A stretch of DNA of 13,574 bases from positions 1 through 13,574 of the forward strand of contig CAZXOC010000207.1 of assembly GCA_964642165.1 (NCBI GenBank), given 5' to 3'. This stretch comes from CAYRVX01 sp964642165. GTDB taxonomy: Bacteria; Planctomycetota; Phycisphaerae; SM23-33. Positions 1 to 7,081 of this stretch are shown here, piece by piece. The translations under genes were made by a program, and so were the position numbers. Each line of letters opens with the position of its first letter. The first letter of the stretch is position 1. The notes under the pieces were generated by a model. That model made no database searches. It was not told the DNA's origin and saw only the letters and a list, made by a program, of their open reading frames with translations.

Positions 1-1
1 G

Positions 2-799
2 GTCAACGCCGTGCGGCGCTACGGCGTGATCTTCCAGACCGGCAGCCAGCAGCGCAGCAGCGGCAAGTTCCGATCCGCCTGCGAGATGGTCCGCAGCGGG
101 CGCATCGGCGAGGTCCGGTACGTGCACGTGAACGTCTGGGGGCCGTCGGGCCCGGCGGAGGACGTCCCCCCGGAGCCCATCCCACCCGGCGTCGATTGGG
201 ACCGGTGGCTGGGCCCGGCGCCGTGGCGCCCCTTCAGCAACCGCATTCTTCGCGGCTGGCGGTCGTTCCGCGACTACTCCGGCGGGGGCATGACCGACTG
301 GGGCGCCCACCACTTCGACATCGTCCAGTGGGCCCTCGACAAGGACGACAGCGGGCCCGTCGAGGCCATCCCGCCCGACGGCAAGGACGTCAAGCACCTC
401 ACCTACGTCTACGACAACGGCGTGAAGGTCTACCACGGCGGGGCGCAGGGCGCCCAGATCGTCTTCCACGGCTCGGAAGGGAGGATCGGCGTGGACCGCG
501 GCCAGCTCTGGACCGACCCGCCGGGCATCATGGCCAGGCCCATCAGCCCCAGCGAGGTGCGCCTGTACTACAGCACGAGCCAGAAGGGCAACTGGCTGGA
601 CTGCGTCCGCAGCCGCCGGCGCCCGATCTGCGACGTGGAGGTCGGCTGCCGGTCCGTGACGGTCTGCCACATCGGCAACCTCGCCTACTGGCTCAAGCGC
701 CCATTGAAGTGGGACCCGGCCAAGGAGGAGTTCGTCGGCGACGTGGAGGCCAACCGCTGGCTCGACCGCCCCAAGCGCCAGCCGTGGCGGGTCTCCTGA
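2..799 (+). CDS. Gfo/Idh/MocA family oxidoreductase, C-terminal part (5' end outside window)
   Basis: The reading frame is open from base 2 to the TGA at 797-799 and gives 265 residues. It lacks the N-terminal Rossmann NAD(P)-binding half and the EKP motif with the catalytic lysine, so the gene begins upstream. What remains is the substrate-binding alpha/beta domain. It has GSQQRSS near the start, a WDRWLGPAPWRPF stretch at about residues 64-76, and the motif GGGMTDWGAHHFDIVQWAL near residues 94-112. That His/Asp motif is typical of the planctomycete-type subfamily and contributes to the active site. Family members oxidise or reduce hydroxyl groups of sugars, inositols or their glycosides using a nicotinamide cofactor. 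Whether this copy carries a Tat signal, as many PVC homologues do, cannot be seen. It is on the same strand as the Rrf2 gene, which has its own promoter in the 91 bp between them. The family call is firm; the substrate is unknown. Confidence 0.9.
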   Translation, partial: VNAVRRYGVIFQTGSQQRSSGKFRSACEMVRSGRIGEVRYVHVNVWGPSGPAEDVPPEPIPPGVDWDRWLGPAPWRPFSNRILRGWRSFRDYSGGGMTDWGAHHFDIVQWALDKDDSGPVEAIPPDGKDVKHLTYVYDNGVKVYHGGAQGAQIVFHGSEGRIGVDRGQLWTDPPGIMARPISPSEVRLYYSTSQKGNWLDCVRSRRRPICDVEVGCRSVTVCHIGNLAYWLKRPLKWDPAKEEFVGDVEANRWLDRPKRQPWRVS

Positions 800-830
800 T
801 CGGCGAGGCCGCCCGGCGCCGCGCGCCGCC

Positions 831-859
831 TTGACAGACCCGGCACGTCGCCGTACGTT
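831..859 (+). promoter_or_regulatory. sigma-70-type promoter of the Rrf2 regulator
   Basis: A perfect -35 box TTGACA lies at 831-836. A 17-base spacer leads to a -10 box TACGTT at 854-859, which keeps the three most conserved -10 positions (T, A and final T). Transcription would start near 866 and leave a leader of about 25 nt before the ATG at 891. The perfect -35 and optimal spacing make this one of the best promoter candidates in the window. Confidence 0.6.
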
Positions 860-890
860 CGGGCGCGCCGGCTTGCCGGAGGCCCCGCCG

Positions 891-1295
891 ATGCGGTTGT
901 CGCGAAAGAGCGAATACGCCTGCCTGGCGCTGATCGACCTGGCGTCCCGCCACCCGGAGGGAGGCTACAGCAAGATCCGCGAGGTGGCCGAACGCCAGGG
1001 CATCCCGCGGGGGTTCCTCGTGCAGATCCTCCTTCGGCTCAAGAACGCCGGGTACGTCCGCAGCGCTCGCGGCGCGGCCGGGGGGTACCAGCTCGCCAAG
1101 CCGCCCGGGGAGATCACGGTCGCGGAGGTGGTGCGGCTGATGGACGGCGCGCTGGCCCCGGTGGGGTCTGTCAGCCGCTTCTTCTACGACCACACCCCCA
1201 TCGAGAAGAGCCCCAAGCTCCTCGCCCTGTTCACCGAGATCCGCAACCACGTCGCGAAGAAGCTCGAGACGACGACTCTCCGGGACCTGATCTGA
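891..1295 (+). CDS. Rrf2 family transcriptional regulator without the iron-sulfur cysteines
   Basis: This is a 134-residue protein of normal length for Rrf2 proteins. It opens with MRLSRKSEYACLALIDLA, the usual start of the winged helix-turn-helix. The recognition region follows, with VAERQGIPRGFLVQILLRLKNAG at about residues 33-55 and the wing motif SARGAAGGYQLAKPP at about 59-73. The start at 891 is preferred because GGAGG at 878-882 sits 8 nt upstream and the conserved N-terminus begins exactly there; an in-frame TTG at 831 overlaps the -35 box and is unlikely. In IscR and NsrR, three cysteines after the wing bind a cluster. Here that region (GALAPVGSVSRFF) has none, and the only cysteine lies in helix 1. 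The protein therefore probably senses something other than a cysteine-ligated cluster, as CymR-like members do. It ends 42 bp from the convergent sulfatase. Its targets are unknown. Confidence 0.88.
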   Translation: MRLSRKSEYACLALIDLASRHPEGGYSKIREVAERQGIPRGFLVQILLRLKNAGYVRSARGAAGGYQLAKPPGEITVAEVVRLMDGALAPVGSVSRFFYDHTPIEKSPKLLALFTEIRNHVAKKLETTTLRDLI

Positions 1296-1308
1296 CGGTC
1301 CCGTTCGG

Positions 1309-1331
1309 CCCCGGCCGCCGCACCGCCGGGG
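1309..1331. terminator. GC-rich hairpin between convergent Rrf2 and sulfatase genes
   Basis: CCCCGGC at 1309-1315 pairs perfectly with GCCGGGG at 1325-1331 around a 9-nt loop. It lies in the 42 bp between two convergent stop codons, where a bidirectional terminator would be useful. There is no T-tract on either side, and such stems arise by chance in DNA this GC-rich. Confidence 0.35.
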
Positions 1332-1337
1332 CGCGCG

Positions 1338-2773
1338 TCACTTGACGGTCGCCAGCGCCGCGGCGAGTCGCTTGCGGGCGGCGGCGGCTTCGGGGGATTC
1401 GTTGTCCGGCTTGACCGCGCTCTTCTCGAACGGGTCGGTCTTTCGGTCGAACAGGCGCCCGTCAACGTAGAGCTTCCAGCGCTGGTCGAGCACGGCGCGG
1501 TTCTTGCCCCCGGCCGAGGCCGTGCCGTGATGGATGTACGCCCAGTCGCGGACCTTGGGCTTCCTGCCGATCAGCACGGGCAGTTGGCTGCGGCCGTCGA
1601 TCTTCACGCCCTTCGGCAGCGGCGCGCGGGTCAGCTCGCAGAGCGTCGGCAGGACGTCGCTGAAGTCCACCAGGGCGTCGGTGACCTTGCCGGCGGGCAC
1701 GCGGCGAGGCCAGTTCGCGAGAAGCGGCACGTGCGTGCCGGCGTCGGTCATGGATCCCTTGCCGCCGGGGATGGTGCGGTCGCCCATCTTCGAGCGGATG
1801 CCCTTCGGCGTGCCGTTGTCGCCGGTGAAGAGGATCAGCGTCCGCTCGCGCAGGTGCAGCCTGTCCAGCTCCGCGACGACGCGGCCGATGCACTTGTCCA
1901 TGTAGGCGACCATGGCGGCGTAGTTGGCCTGGCCGGCGCCTTTGGGCTTTCTCTTGCCCTTGCCNNNNNNNNNNNNNNNNNNNNNNNNNNNNNNNNNNNN
2001 NNNNNNNNNNNNNNNNNNNNNNNNNNNNNNNNNNNNNNNNNNNNNNNNNNNNNNNNNNNNNNNNCCGCCGCGGCGCGGCGGCTGTCCGGCGTGGGCACGA
2101 ACGGGGCGTGCACCAGGTTCATCGGGTAGTAGGCGAAGAACGGGCGGTCCTTGTGGCGGCGGATGAAGTCGATGAGGAAGTCGCAGTGGACGTCCGGCCC
2201 GTACTTGCCCTTGGCGCTGTCGAGCATCTTGCCGTTCTGCCAGATCCACGGGTCCCAGTAGCGCGAGGGCTTCTTGCGCTGGTAATGCCAGACCCAGACG
2301 CAGTGCTCGTCGAAGCCGGCTCGGGTGGGCTGATCGGCGTTGGCGGGCTTGTCGAACGTGCAGAGCTGCCACTTGCCCGAGACGCACGTGGCGTAGCCCG
2401 CCTCGCGAAGGACGTGCCCGAACGTCTTCTCCTTCGGGTCGAGGACGCCCCAGCCGTGGTAGCTGCGGAAGCCGTACCGCCCGGTCATGATCAGCAGGCG
2501 CGTCGGCGAGCACAGCGGCGCGCAGTAGGCGTGCTCGAAGCGCGTCCCCCCGGCGGCGAGCTTGTCCAGGACCGGCGTCCGGTACGACGTGCCCCCGTTG
2601 CAGCCGAGGCACTCGTAGCCCAGGTCGTCGGCCATGATCAGCAGGATGTTGGGCCTCTCCCGCTTCGAGGCGGCGGCAAGGAGATGCGATGCCGCCGGGC
2701 CGAGCAGCGTCGCGCCGCCGGCCGCGGCGCAGGTCCTCAGGAAGTCGCGTCGATCGATCGGGCGGATGGGCAT
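1338..2773 (-). CDS. Tat-exported sulfatase (arylsulfatase family), interrupted by assembly gap
   Basis: Alkaline-phosphatase-fold sulfatases hydrolyse sulfate esters, here presumably on polysaccharides. The start at 2773 has GGAG 8 nt upstream and begins MPIRPIDRRDFLRTC, a Tat signal (RRDFL) followed by an Ala/Gly/Leu-rich stretch. The first 236 residues hold PNILLIMADDLG (metal-binding D49, D50), the formylglycine motif CSPTR at C88-R92 with TGR at 97-99, GKWQL at 133-137, and NLVHAPFVPTP at about 219-229. After the gap, 208 residues carry YMDKCIGRVV, FTGDNGT (metal-binding Asp/Asn) and GGKGSMTDAGTHVP. The two halves are in different frames only because the 100 Ns are a placeholder: one intact gene needs a true gap of length 2 modulo 3. 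With about 33 missing residues the protein would be near 477 aa, normal for the family. The usual GKWH histidine is glutamine here. Activity would require a formylglycine-generating enzyme encoded elsewhere. Confidence 0.9.
1965..2064. other. assembly gap of 100 Ns inside the sulfatase gene
   Basis: Exactly 100 Ns suggest a scaffolding placeholder rather than a measured length. The flanking sequence is coding on the minus strand on both sides. The downstream flank encodes a Lys/Gly-rich low-complexity stretch (GKGKRKPKG), which may have helped break the assembly. Confidence 0.98.
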
Positions 2774-2839
2774 GGTGGTGTCTCCGTGTGTCGGACGGCG
2801 AGCCCTCGCAGCACAGGAGCGGGCCCGCCGCGCCGTTCG

Positions 2840-2867
2840 AGCATAGCGGTTCGGCCTCGGGGTGCAA
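2840..2867 (-). promoter_or_regulatory. candidate promoter of the Tat sulfatase
   Basis: Read on the minus strand, TTGCAC (2862-2867) is followed after 16 nt by TATGCT (2840-2845). This matches the consensus at 3/6 and 4/6 positions, including the invariant -10 bases. It would give a leader of about 60 nt before the start codon at 2773. Confidence 0.4.
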
Positions 2868-3003
2868 GGGCGGCCACCGGCGCCCGCGTGCCGGGGCGCC
2901 CGGGTGGGAGCAATCGAGGCGCCTTCGCGGTAGGATACGCACGCGGGACGCGCCGCGCGGGGGATCCGCGATGGGAGGCTTTCGGGCGGGGGTGGAGGAC
3001 GAA

Positions 3004-3096
3004 GAGGAGAACACAACCCGCTAAACGGGGAGAGGAGAACACAACCCGCTAAACGGGGAGAGGAGAACGCAACCCGCTAAACGGGGGGAGGAGAAC
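3004..3096 (+). repeat. three tandem 28-bp repeats plus a partial fourth, each with SD-like motif and hairpin
   Basis: Units start at 3004, 3032 and 3060, and a fourth partial unit (GAGGAGAAC) starts at 3088. Each full unit begins GAGGAGAAC, continues into CAACCCGCTAAACGGGG, and forms a perfect 4-bp hairpin CCCG-CTAAA-CGGG (3017-3029, 3045-3057, 3073-3085). Units 1 and 2 are identical; unit 3 differs by two A-to-G changes (3069, 3087). The partial fourth unit supplies the real ribosome-binding site, AGGAG at 3089-3093, 7 nt before the ATG at 3101. The gene start is therefore preceded by three decoy or standby copies of its own Shine-Dalgarno element. The period of 28 is not a multiple of three, so this is not a coding repeat, and there are no spacers as in CRISPR. 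Confidence 0.9.
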
Positions 3097-3100
3097 GGGA

Positions 3101-4540
3101 ATGTGCAGGAGCGTTCGGTGGAAACCGCCTTGGCGCGAGCCTCACTCCGGACAGCTTGTCCTGTGGGCGGCGGTGATGCTGGGGGTCGCGATCGGCGCCC
3201 GCGCCGACGACTGGCCGATGGCGGGGCACGACCCGGCGCGGACGGGCTGCTCGGGCGAGTACCTCGTCGGCCCGTTCGAGTATGAGTGGGTGGCCCACTT
3301 CGACCAGAAGATCACGTTCGCCCAGTTGATCGTGCATCGCGGGGCGGGCTACGTCGGCACGCTGCACGGCCGGGTCATCCGAGTGGACCTCCGGACGGGC
3401 AAGGCGGCCTGGCAGACGCCCGTGGCCGGGGCGGTGCTCGGCTCGGTGGCGGCCGAGGGAAAGCGCATCTTCGCCGCCGACCACGGCGGGCGGCTCACCG
3501 CGCTCGACGCCGAGACCGGCAAGGTGCTCTGGACCTACGACGGCGGGGCGCCCTCGGTGGCGCACGTGCTGGCGATCGACGGCACGGTCGTCTACACGGA
3601 CCTGAAGGGCCGCTGCCACGCCGTCGCCGCGGAGACGGGCCGGCGCGTCTGGGCCTTCGACGCCGGCACGATGATCCTGCATTCGCCGGCCTGCGACGGG
3701 TCGCGCGTCTTCTTCGCCTCCGAAGCGATGACGCTCCACGCCGTGAGCCTGGCCAAGGGCGCGAAGCTCTGGGAGGCCCGGCTGCTGGGCATGTCGCTGA
3801 AGGAGGGCTGGCCGGTCGTCTCGACGAGGACGAACACCGTGATGGTCTCCGTCATGCCGCTGCCGAACCGGGCGACCCAGCCGGTCCGGGACCTCCAGAT
3901 CCACAAGCTGCCGCGCCCCGGGACGCCCGCCGAGCACCAGGCCATGCAGGACAGGATCCTCGCGGCCATCCGCGGCACGCAGGGCGCCCAGGTGCATTGG
4001 TTCCTGGACACCGAGACGGGCAAAGAGAAGTTCGTCGCGCCGATGCTGTACAACTGCGGGCGCTGGGCGACGATGGCCCCGGCCTGCGTGGACCCCAACG
4101 GCAACTTCGTGGGCATGTTCATGTACCCCCCGGCCCGGCCGCTCGACAGGTGGCAGTACCGCTGCACCCACCAAGGCACGTTCAGCGCGAAGACCGGGCG
4201 GCTCGTCGGCCCGTACTTCACGATGGGGCACGCCGGGTGGGACGAGTACGCCGCCCACACGCTCGCCGGGCGGACGGTCTTCCACAACCACTGGGGCATG
4301 GTGTGGGTGCAGGACATGGACGCCCCGCCGGCGGCGCGGCGGCGAAGCGCCTGGCAGATCGACATGCCCGGGCACTACCTCGTCAACGAGCGCAAGCGCC
4401 GGGAGGGCGGGTATCCCGGCTGGGGCGGGGCGATGCAGAACGGCTCCAACGGCGTCTCGATCGCCGGCGGGCGGGTGTACTGCATCTCCAGCTCGCACAT
4501 CGCCTGTGCCGCCGGGCGGCGGAAGGGAGGGGCGAGATGA
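3101..4540 (+). CDS. exported PQQ-type beta-propeller repeat protein
   Basis: This 479-residue protein has a signal peptide: a basic N-region, the hydrophobic stretch LVLWAAVMLGVAIG at 19-32, and probable cleavage after ARA at 35. Four blade motifs of the quinoprotein type recur at exactly 40-residue spacing: RVDLRTGKAAW (ending 104), ALDAETGKVLW (144), AVAAETGRRVW (184) and AVSLAKGAKLW (224). The second half is less regular but keeps propeller-like stretches (WFLDTETGKEKF, FSAKTGRLVGPYF) and ends in a final strand GRVYCISSSH. Such repeats form a propeller in alcohol dehydrogenases and in scaffold proteins such as BamB. No quinone- or metal-binding residues could be assigned, so an enzymatic role is not shown. 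AGGAG at 3089-3093 sets the start, directly after the 28-bp repeats. The stop overlaps the next start by 4 bases (ATGA), so the two proteins are probably made together and may act together. Confidence 0.8.
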   Translation: MCRSVRWKPPWREPHSGQLVLWAAVMLGVAIGARADDWPMAGHDPARTGCSGEYLVGPFEYEWVAHFDQKITFAQLIVHRGAGYVGTLHGRVIRVDLRTGKAAWQTPVAGAVLGSVAAEGKRIFAADHGGRLTALDAETGKVLWTYDGGAPSVAHVLAIDGTVVYTDLKGRCHAVAAETGRRVWAFDAGTMILHSPACDGSRVFFASEAMTLHAVSLAKGAKLWEARLLGMSLKEGWPVVSTRTNTVMVSVMPLPNRATQPVRDLQIHKLPRPGTPAEHQAMQDRILAAIRGTQGAQVHWFLDTETGKEKFVAPMLYNCGRWATMAPACVDPNGNFVGMFMYPPARPLDRWQYRCTHQGTFSAKTGRLVGPYFTMGHAGWDEYAAHTLAGRTVFHNHWGMVWVQDMDAPPAARRRSAWQIDMPGHYLVNERKRREGGYPGWGGAMQNGSNGVSIAGGRVYCISSSHIACAAGRRKGGAR

Positions 4541-7071
4541 TGCGAAGGCTCGCCAATCCCGGTTCGGCGCGGACGCGATCTCGAGGGGCAATGCGGATTC
4601 TCTCGAGCGGGGCGGTCGTGCTCGCGCTGGCCTTGCACGCGCTGCCGGCGGCGGGGGACGTACAGCGGCGCTACGCCGAGCGGACCCGCGGGCTGCTGTG
4701 CGCCGCGGCGGAGTGGCGCGGCTCGCCGGCGCTGATGGTCCGCCCCTATCACACCGTGGAGGTCGCGCCCACCACGCGGGGCATGTGGCAGCCGTCCGGG
4801 GGCATCCGCGCCGGCGAGGGGCGGGTGCAGATCGCCTGCTCGCGGCTGTCACCGGCCGCCGTGGTCGCCACGGAGTCGAGCCGCCTGGAGCTGTTCTGCG
4901 ACCTGAGCTTCCAGGCCCAACACCCCCGGCGCCGGCAGCGGCGCGTGTTGGGATCGTGCCCGCGGTACGCCGCCGTCGCGACGGCCGACGGCGTGGTCGT
5001 CGCCCGAGCGCCGCGCGCGGCGCCCTGCGGGGACATGACGGAGAACTGGATGCTCGTGTGGTTCGGGCACTGGAGCTACGTCAAGAGCACGCCGTTTCCG
5101 ACCACGCCGGGCTATCACTGGGGCACCATGGTGCCGCAGCCGCTGCTGGTGTTCCGCGACCGCCCCTGGCTGCTCGTGTTCGAGAAGCGTCCCGCCAAGG
5201 TCGCCCTGCATCAGGCCGAGGGCTACGACGACGCCGCGGACTGGCCGTGGGACGACTTCGGCTGGCACGACACGTGGCGGCTGCGGCCGGTCGGCGTGCC
5301 GCAGGACAAGCTCCGACGTGCGGGCTTGACGATCGAGTGGAGCGGCGCGGCGGGCAGCGTGGTGATGATGCCGCTGTTCGGCGCGCGGCTGCGCTCGCCC
5401 ACGGAGACGGAGACGTGGCGCCGCGGCCTGCCCGCCGACGTGCTGAAGCGCTGCCGGCAGTGGAGCCGGCGGCTGCTGGCCTACCCGACGGCCGCCCACG
5501 AGACGGCGAAGCTGGCGGCCGGTGGAGACCGCCTCGACGTCGCGGTCCGCGTGAGCTTCCACGAGATCGCCGACGGCTGGAAGACCCCGCCCCTGCGGGC
5601 CGCGCCCGTCCCGCCCTACGTCTACGGCGCGGCGAAGTACGGGCTGGGCGTCGAGTGGTCCAAGGCGCCCACGGACCTGGACTGCCCCACCTACCTGGGC
5701 CCGACGGCCGTCGTCGACGCCGCGAGCGAGTACACCTGGAGCTTCCAGGGCTTTGCCCGGTACGCCGAGGAGCGGATGGCGCCGAAGGCGCCGCCCGGCC
5801 CGGCGTCGTCGTCGGCCGTCCGAGACCGTCTCGCCGAGGAGGTCGACGAACTGCTGTCGGCCAACTGGGCGCCGCTGTTCCTCTTCCCCAGCAAGGCGCT
5901 GGTGGACCCGGCCGGGAAGCTCACGCCGCTGCGCCGCTTCAGCTACCCCGCGGACCTGCCGCTGGCGATCGCGCCGGCGCTGCCGTATCTCGACGAGGCC
6001 CGCCGAGGCAAGGTGCTCGCGTACGTCCGGCGGCGCCTGGGCGAACGCCCGCTGGGCTCGGGCGAGTGGCCCCCGCCCTGGAAGGGCGCCCGCCAGCGCG
6101 TCCTGTTCCCCGTGCCGGAGGGGTATCTCGACGACCTGCGCCTTCGCGTCCGTAATCCCGGTCTCGGGCCGGAGGGCCTCTACGTGCTCGGCACGTTCGC
6201 CGACGAGCTGGGGCTGGACCCGGGCGCAACGGCGCCCGCGCCGGACGAGGTCGACGCCGTCGACTGGGCGGCGGGGAATCGGTCGTTCCGCTGCCTGGAC
6301 CGGACGAACTGGCCCTACGGCCCGCGCGGGGGCGAGCATGACTCCAACCGCAAGCTCATGGAGCTGATCGGGCGCGTCCGCCTCGCGGCGCGACGCCGCC
6401 GGCCGCGGCACGTCGAGTCGGGGAAGGTCGAGCTCGCCCGTGAGCTGATCCGCCGCTACTGGCTGCGGAAGTACGTCCGCTGGCTCTACGACGGCGGCAT
6501 CGTGACGCTCGCCGGCGCGGACGAGGCCGTGCGGAAGCGGTTCGGCGGCAAGGTCATGGGCAGGGACTGGGCGACGTTCCTGAACGTCAAGGGCAACCCG
6601 ACCCTGGCGCCCGCGAGCTGGCGAAGCGCCGACGACGACGTCCGCGCCGTGATGGGGCTGGACCGGCTGGGCCTGGGCTGGGAGGTGCACGCCCGCACGA
6701 AGTACTCGACCCACTGCTGCACGTTCGCCGTGATGGACGGGATGTGCCCGGAGGTGGCCCGCTTCTTCCGCGACCGGATGCGGGACGAGGCCCGGCGCTT
6801 CTTCGCGCGCCTGGACTACCGCTCGCCGGACTGGCACTTCGCCTGGACGCCGAACCAGGAGTACGTCTCGACCGAGGGCACGACCTTCCCGCCCCAATCG
6901 GCGCGGGACCTGTTCGTCGCCCGGGCGTGGATCCTGCGGGAACGCCCCGAGACGCTCCGCCGCTTCCTCGGCGAGCCCTGGTGCCACGCCGACCTGGACC
7001 ACGTCGACAAGCTCCGCGCCGCCCTCGACGCCGCGGCCGGGGAGCGATGGGTGCCGATTAGCCCCAAGTAG
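4537..7071 (+). CDS. large exported protein of unknown function, coupled to the propeller gene
   Basis: This is an 844-residue protein that I do not recognise. The ATG at 4537 overlaps the preceding stop and has GGAGG at 4526-4530. A second in-frame ATG at 4591 (residue 19) would give a tidier signal peptide, MRILSSGAVVLALALHALP, with cleavage near AAG-DV. The mature part is rich in Trp, Tyr, His and Asp. Notable stretches are ENWMLVWFGHWSYVKS (about 169-184), WPWDDFGWHDTW (about 235-246), DRTNWPYGPRGGEHDSNRK (about 588-606), KYSTHCCTFAVMDGMCP (about 722-738) and WTPNQEYVSTEGTTFPP (about 770-786). Length, export signal and aromatic/acidic motifs resemble large secreted polysaccharide-acting enzymes: a beta-rich N-terminal half followed by a helical toroid would fit, but this is inference. 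No transmembrane anchor follows the signal. It ends 10 bp from the convergent epimerase stop, leaving no room for a separate terminator. Confidence 0.75.
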   Translation: MMRRLANPGSARTRSRGAMRILSSGAVVLALALHALPAAGDVQRRYAERTRGLLCAAAEWRGSPALMVRPYHTVEVAPTTRGMWQPSGGIRAGEGRVQIACSRLSPAAVVATESSRLELFCDLSFQAQHPRRRQRRVLGSCPRYAAVATADGVVVARAPRAAPCGDMTENWMLVWFGHWSYVKSTPFPTTPGYHWGTMVPQPLLVFRDRPWLLVFEKRPAKVALHQAEGYDDAADWPWDDFGWHDTWRLRPVGVPQDKLRRAGLTIEWSGAAGSVVMMPLFGARLRSPTETETWRRGLPADVLKRCRQWSRRLLAYPTAAHETAKLAAGGDRLDVAVRVSFHEIADGWKTPPLRAAPVPPYVYGAAKYGLGVEWSKAPTDLDCPTYLGPTAVVDAASEYTWSFQGFARYAEERMAPKAPPGPASSSAVRDRLAEEVDELLSANWAPLFLFPSKALVDPAGKLTPLRRFSYPADLPLAIAPALPYLDEARRGKVLAYVRRRLGERPLGSGEWPPPWKGARQRVLFPVPEGYLDDLRLRVRNPGLGPEGLYVLGTFADELGLDPGATAPAPDEVDAVDWAAGNRSFRCLDRTNWPYGPRGGEHDSNRKLMELIGRVRLAARRRRPRHVESGKVELARELIRRYWLRKYVRWLYDGGIVTLAGADEAVRKRFGGKVMGRDWATFLNVKGNPTLAPASWRSADDDVRAVMGLDRLGLGWEVHARTKYSTHCCTFAVMDGMCPEVARFFRDRMRDEARRFFARLDYRSPDWHFAWTPNQEYVSTEGTTFPPQSARDLFVARAWILRERPETLRRFLGEPWCHADLDHVDKLRAALDAAAGERWVPISPK

Positions 7072-7081
7072 CGACGCCGAC

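Larger units (their letters stand above)
2774..3100. other. 327-bp divergent intergenic region
   Basis: This region separates the minus-strand sulfatase from the plus-strand propeller gene. It holds the sulfatase promoter candidate (2840-2867) and the 28-bp repeat block (3004-3096). A lone plus-strand -10-like TAGGAT at 2931-2936 has no convincing -35 box. No conserved small protein or known RNA was recognised in the rest. Confidence 0.6.

Noticed and set aside
831..890. Earlier TTG start for the Rrf2 regulator
   Set aside because: It coincides with the TTGACA -35 box and lacks an RBS. The conserved Rrf2 N-terminus begins at the ATG at 891, which has a well-placed GGAGG.
2108..3052. 314-codon plus-strand open frame opposite the sulfatase
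   Set aside because: It is antisense to conserved sulfatase motifs and has no family character of its own.
3004..3096. CRISPR array interpretation of the 28-bp repeats
   Set aside because: The units are directly contiguous with no spacers, only three are complete, and the block merges with a functional ribosome-binding site.
3286..4536. Upstream extension of the 844-aa protein's reading frame across the propeller gene
   Set aside because: The frame happens to stay open, but the translation there is Arg/Gly-rich with no recognisable domain and overlaps a real gene. The signal peptide and RBS place the start at 4537 or 4591.
3077..4852. 591-codon open frame on the minus strand opposite the propeller gene
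   Set aside because: Same kind of shadow: Arg/Pro-rich translation without family features, while the plus strand shows regular 40-residue propeller repeats.
4849..7002. 717-codon open frame on the minus strand opposite the 844-aa exported protein
   Set aside because: It is an antisense shadow of a real gene in very GC-rich DNA, with low-complexity Arg/Ala/Gly/Pro composition and no domain, signal or RBS support. The plus frame has a signal peptide, an RBS and translational coupling.
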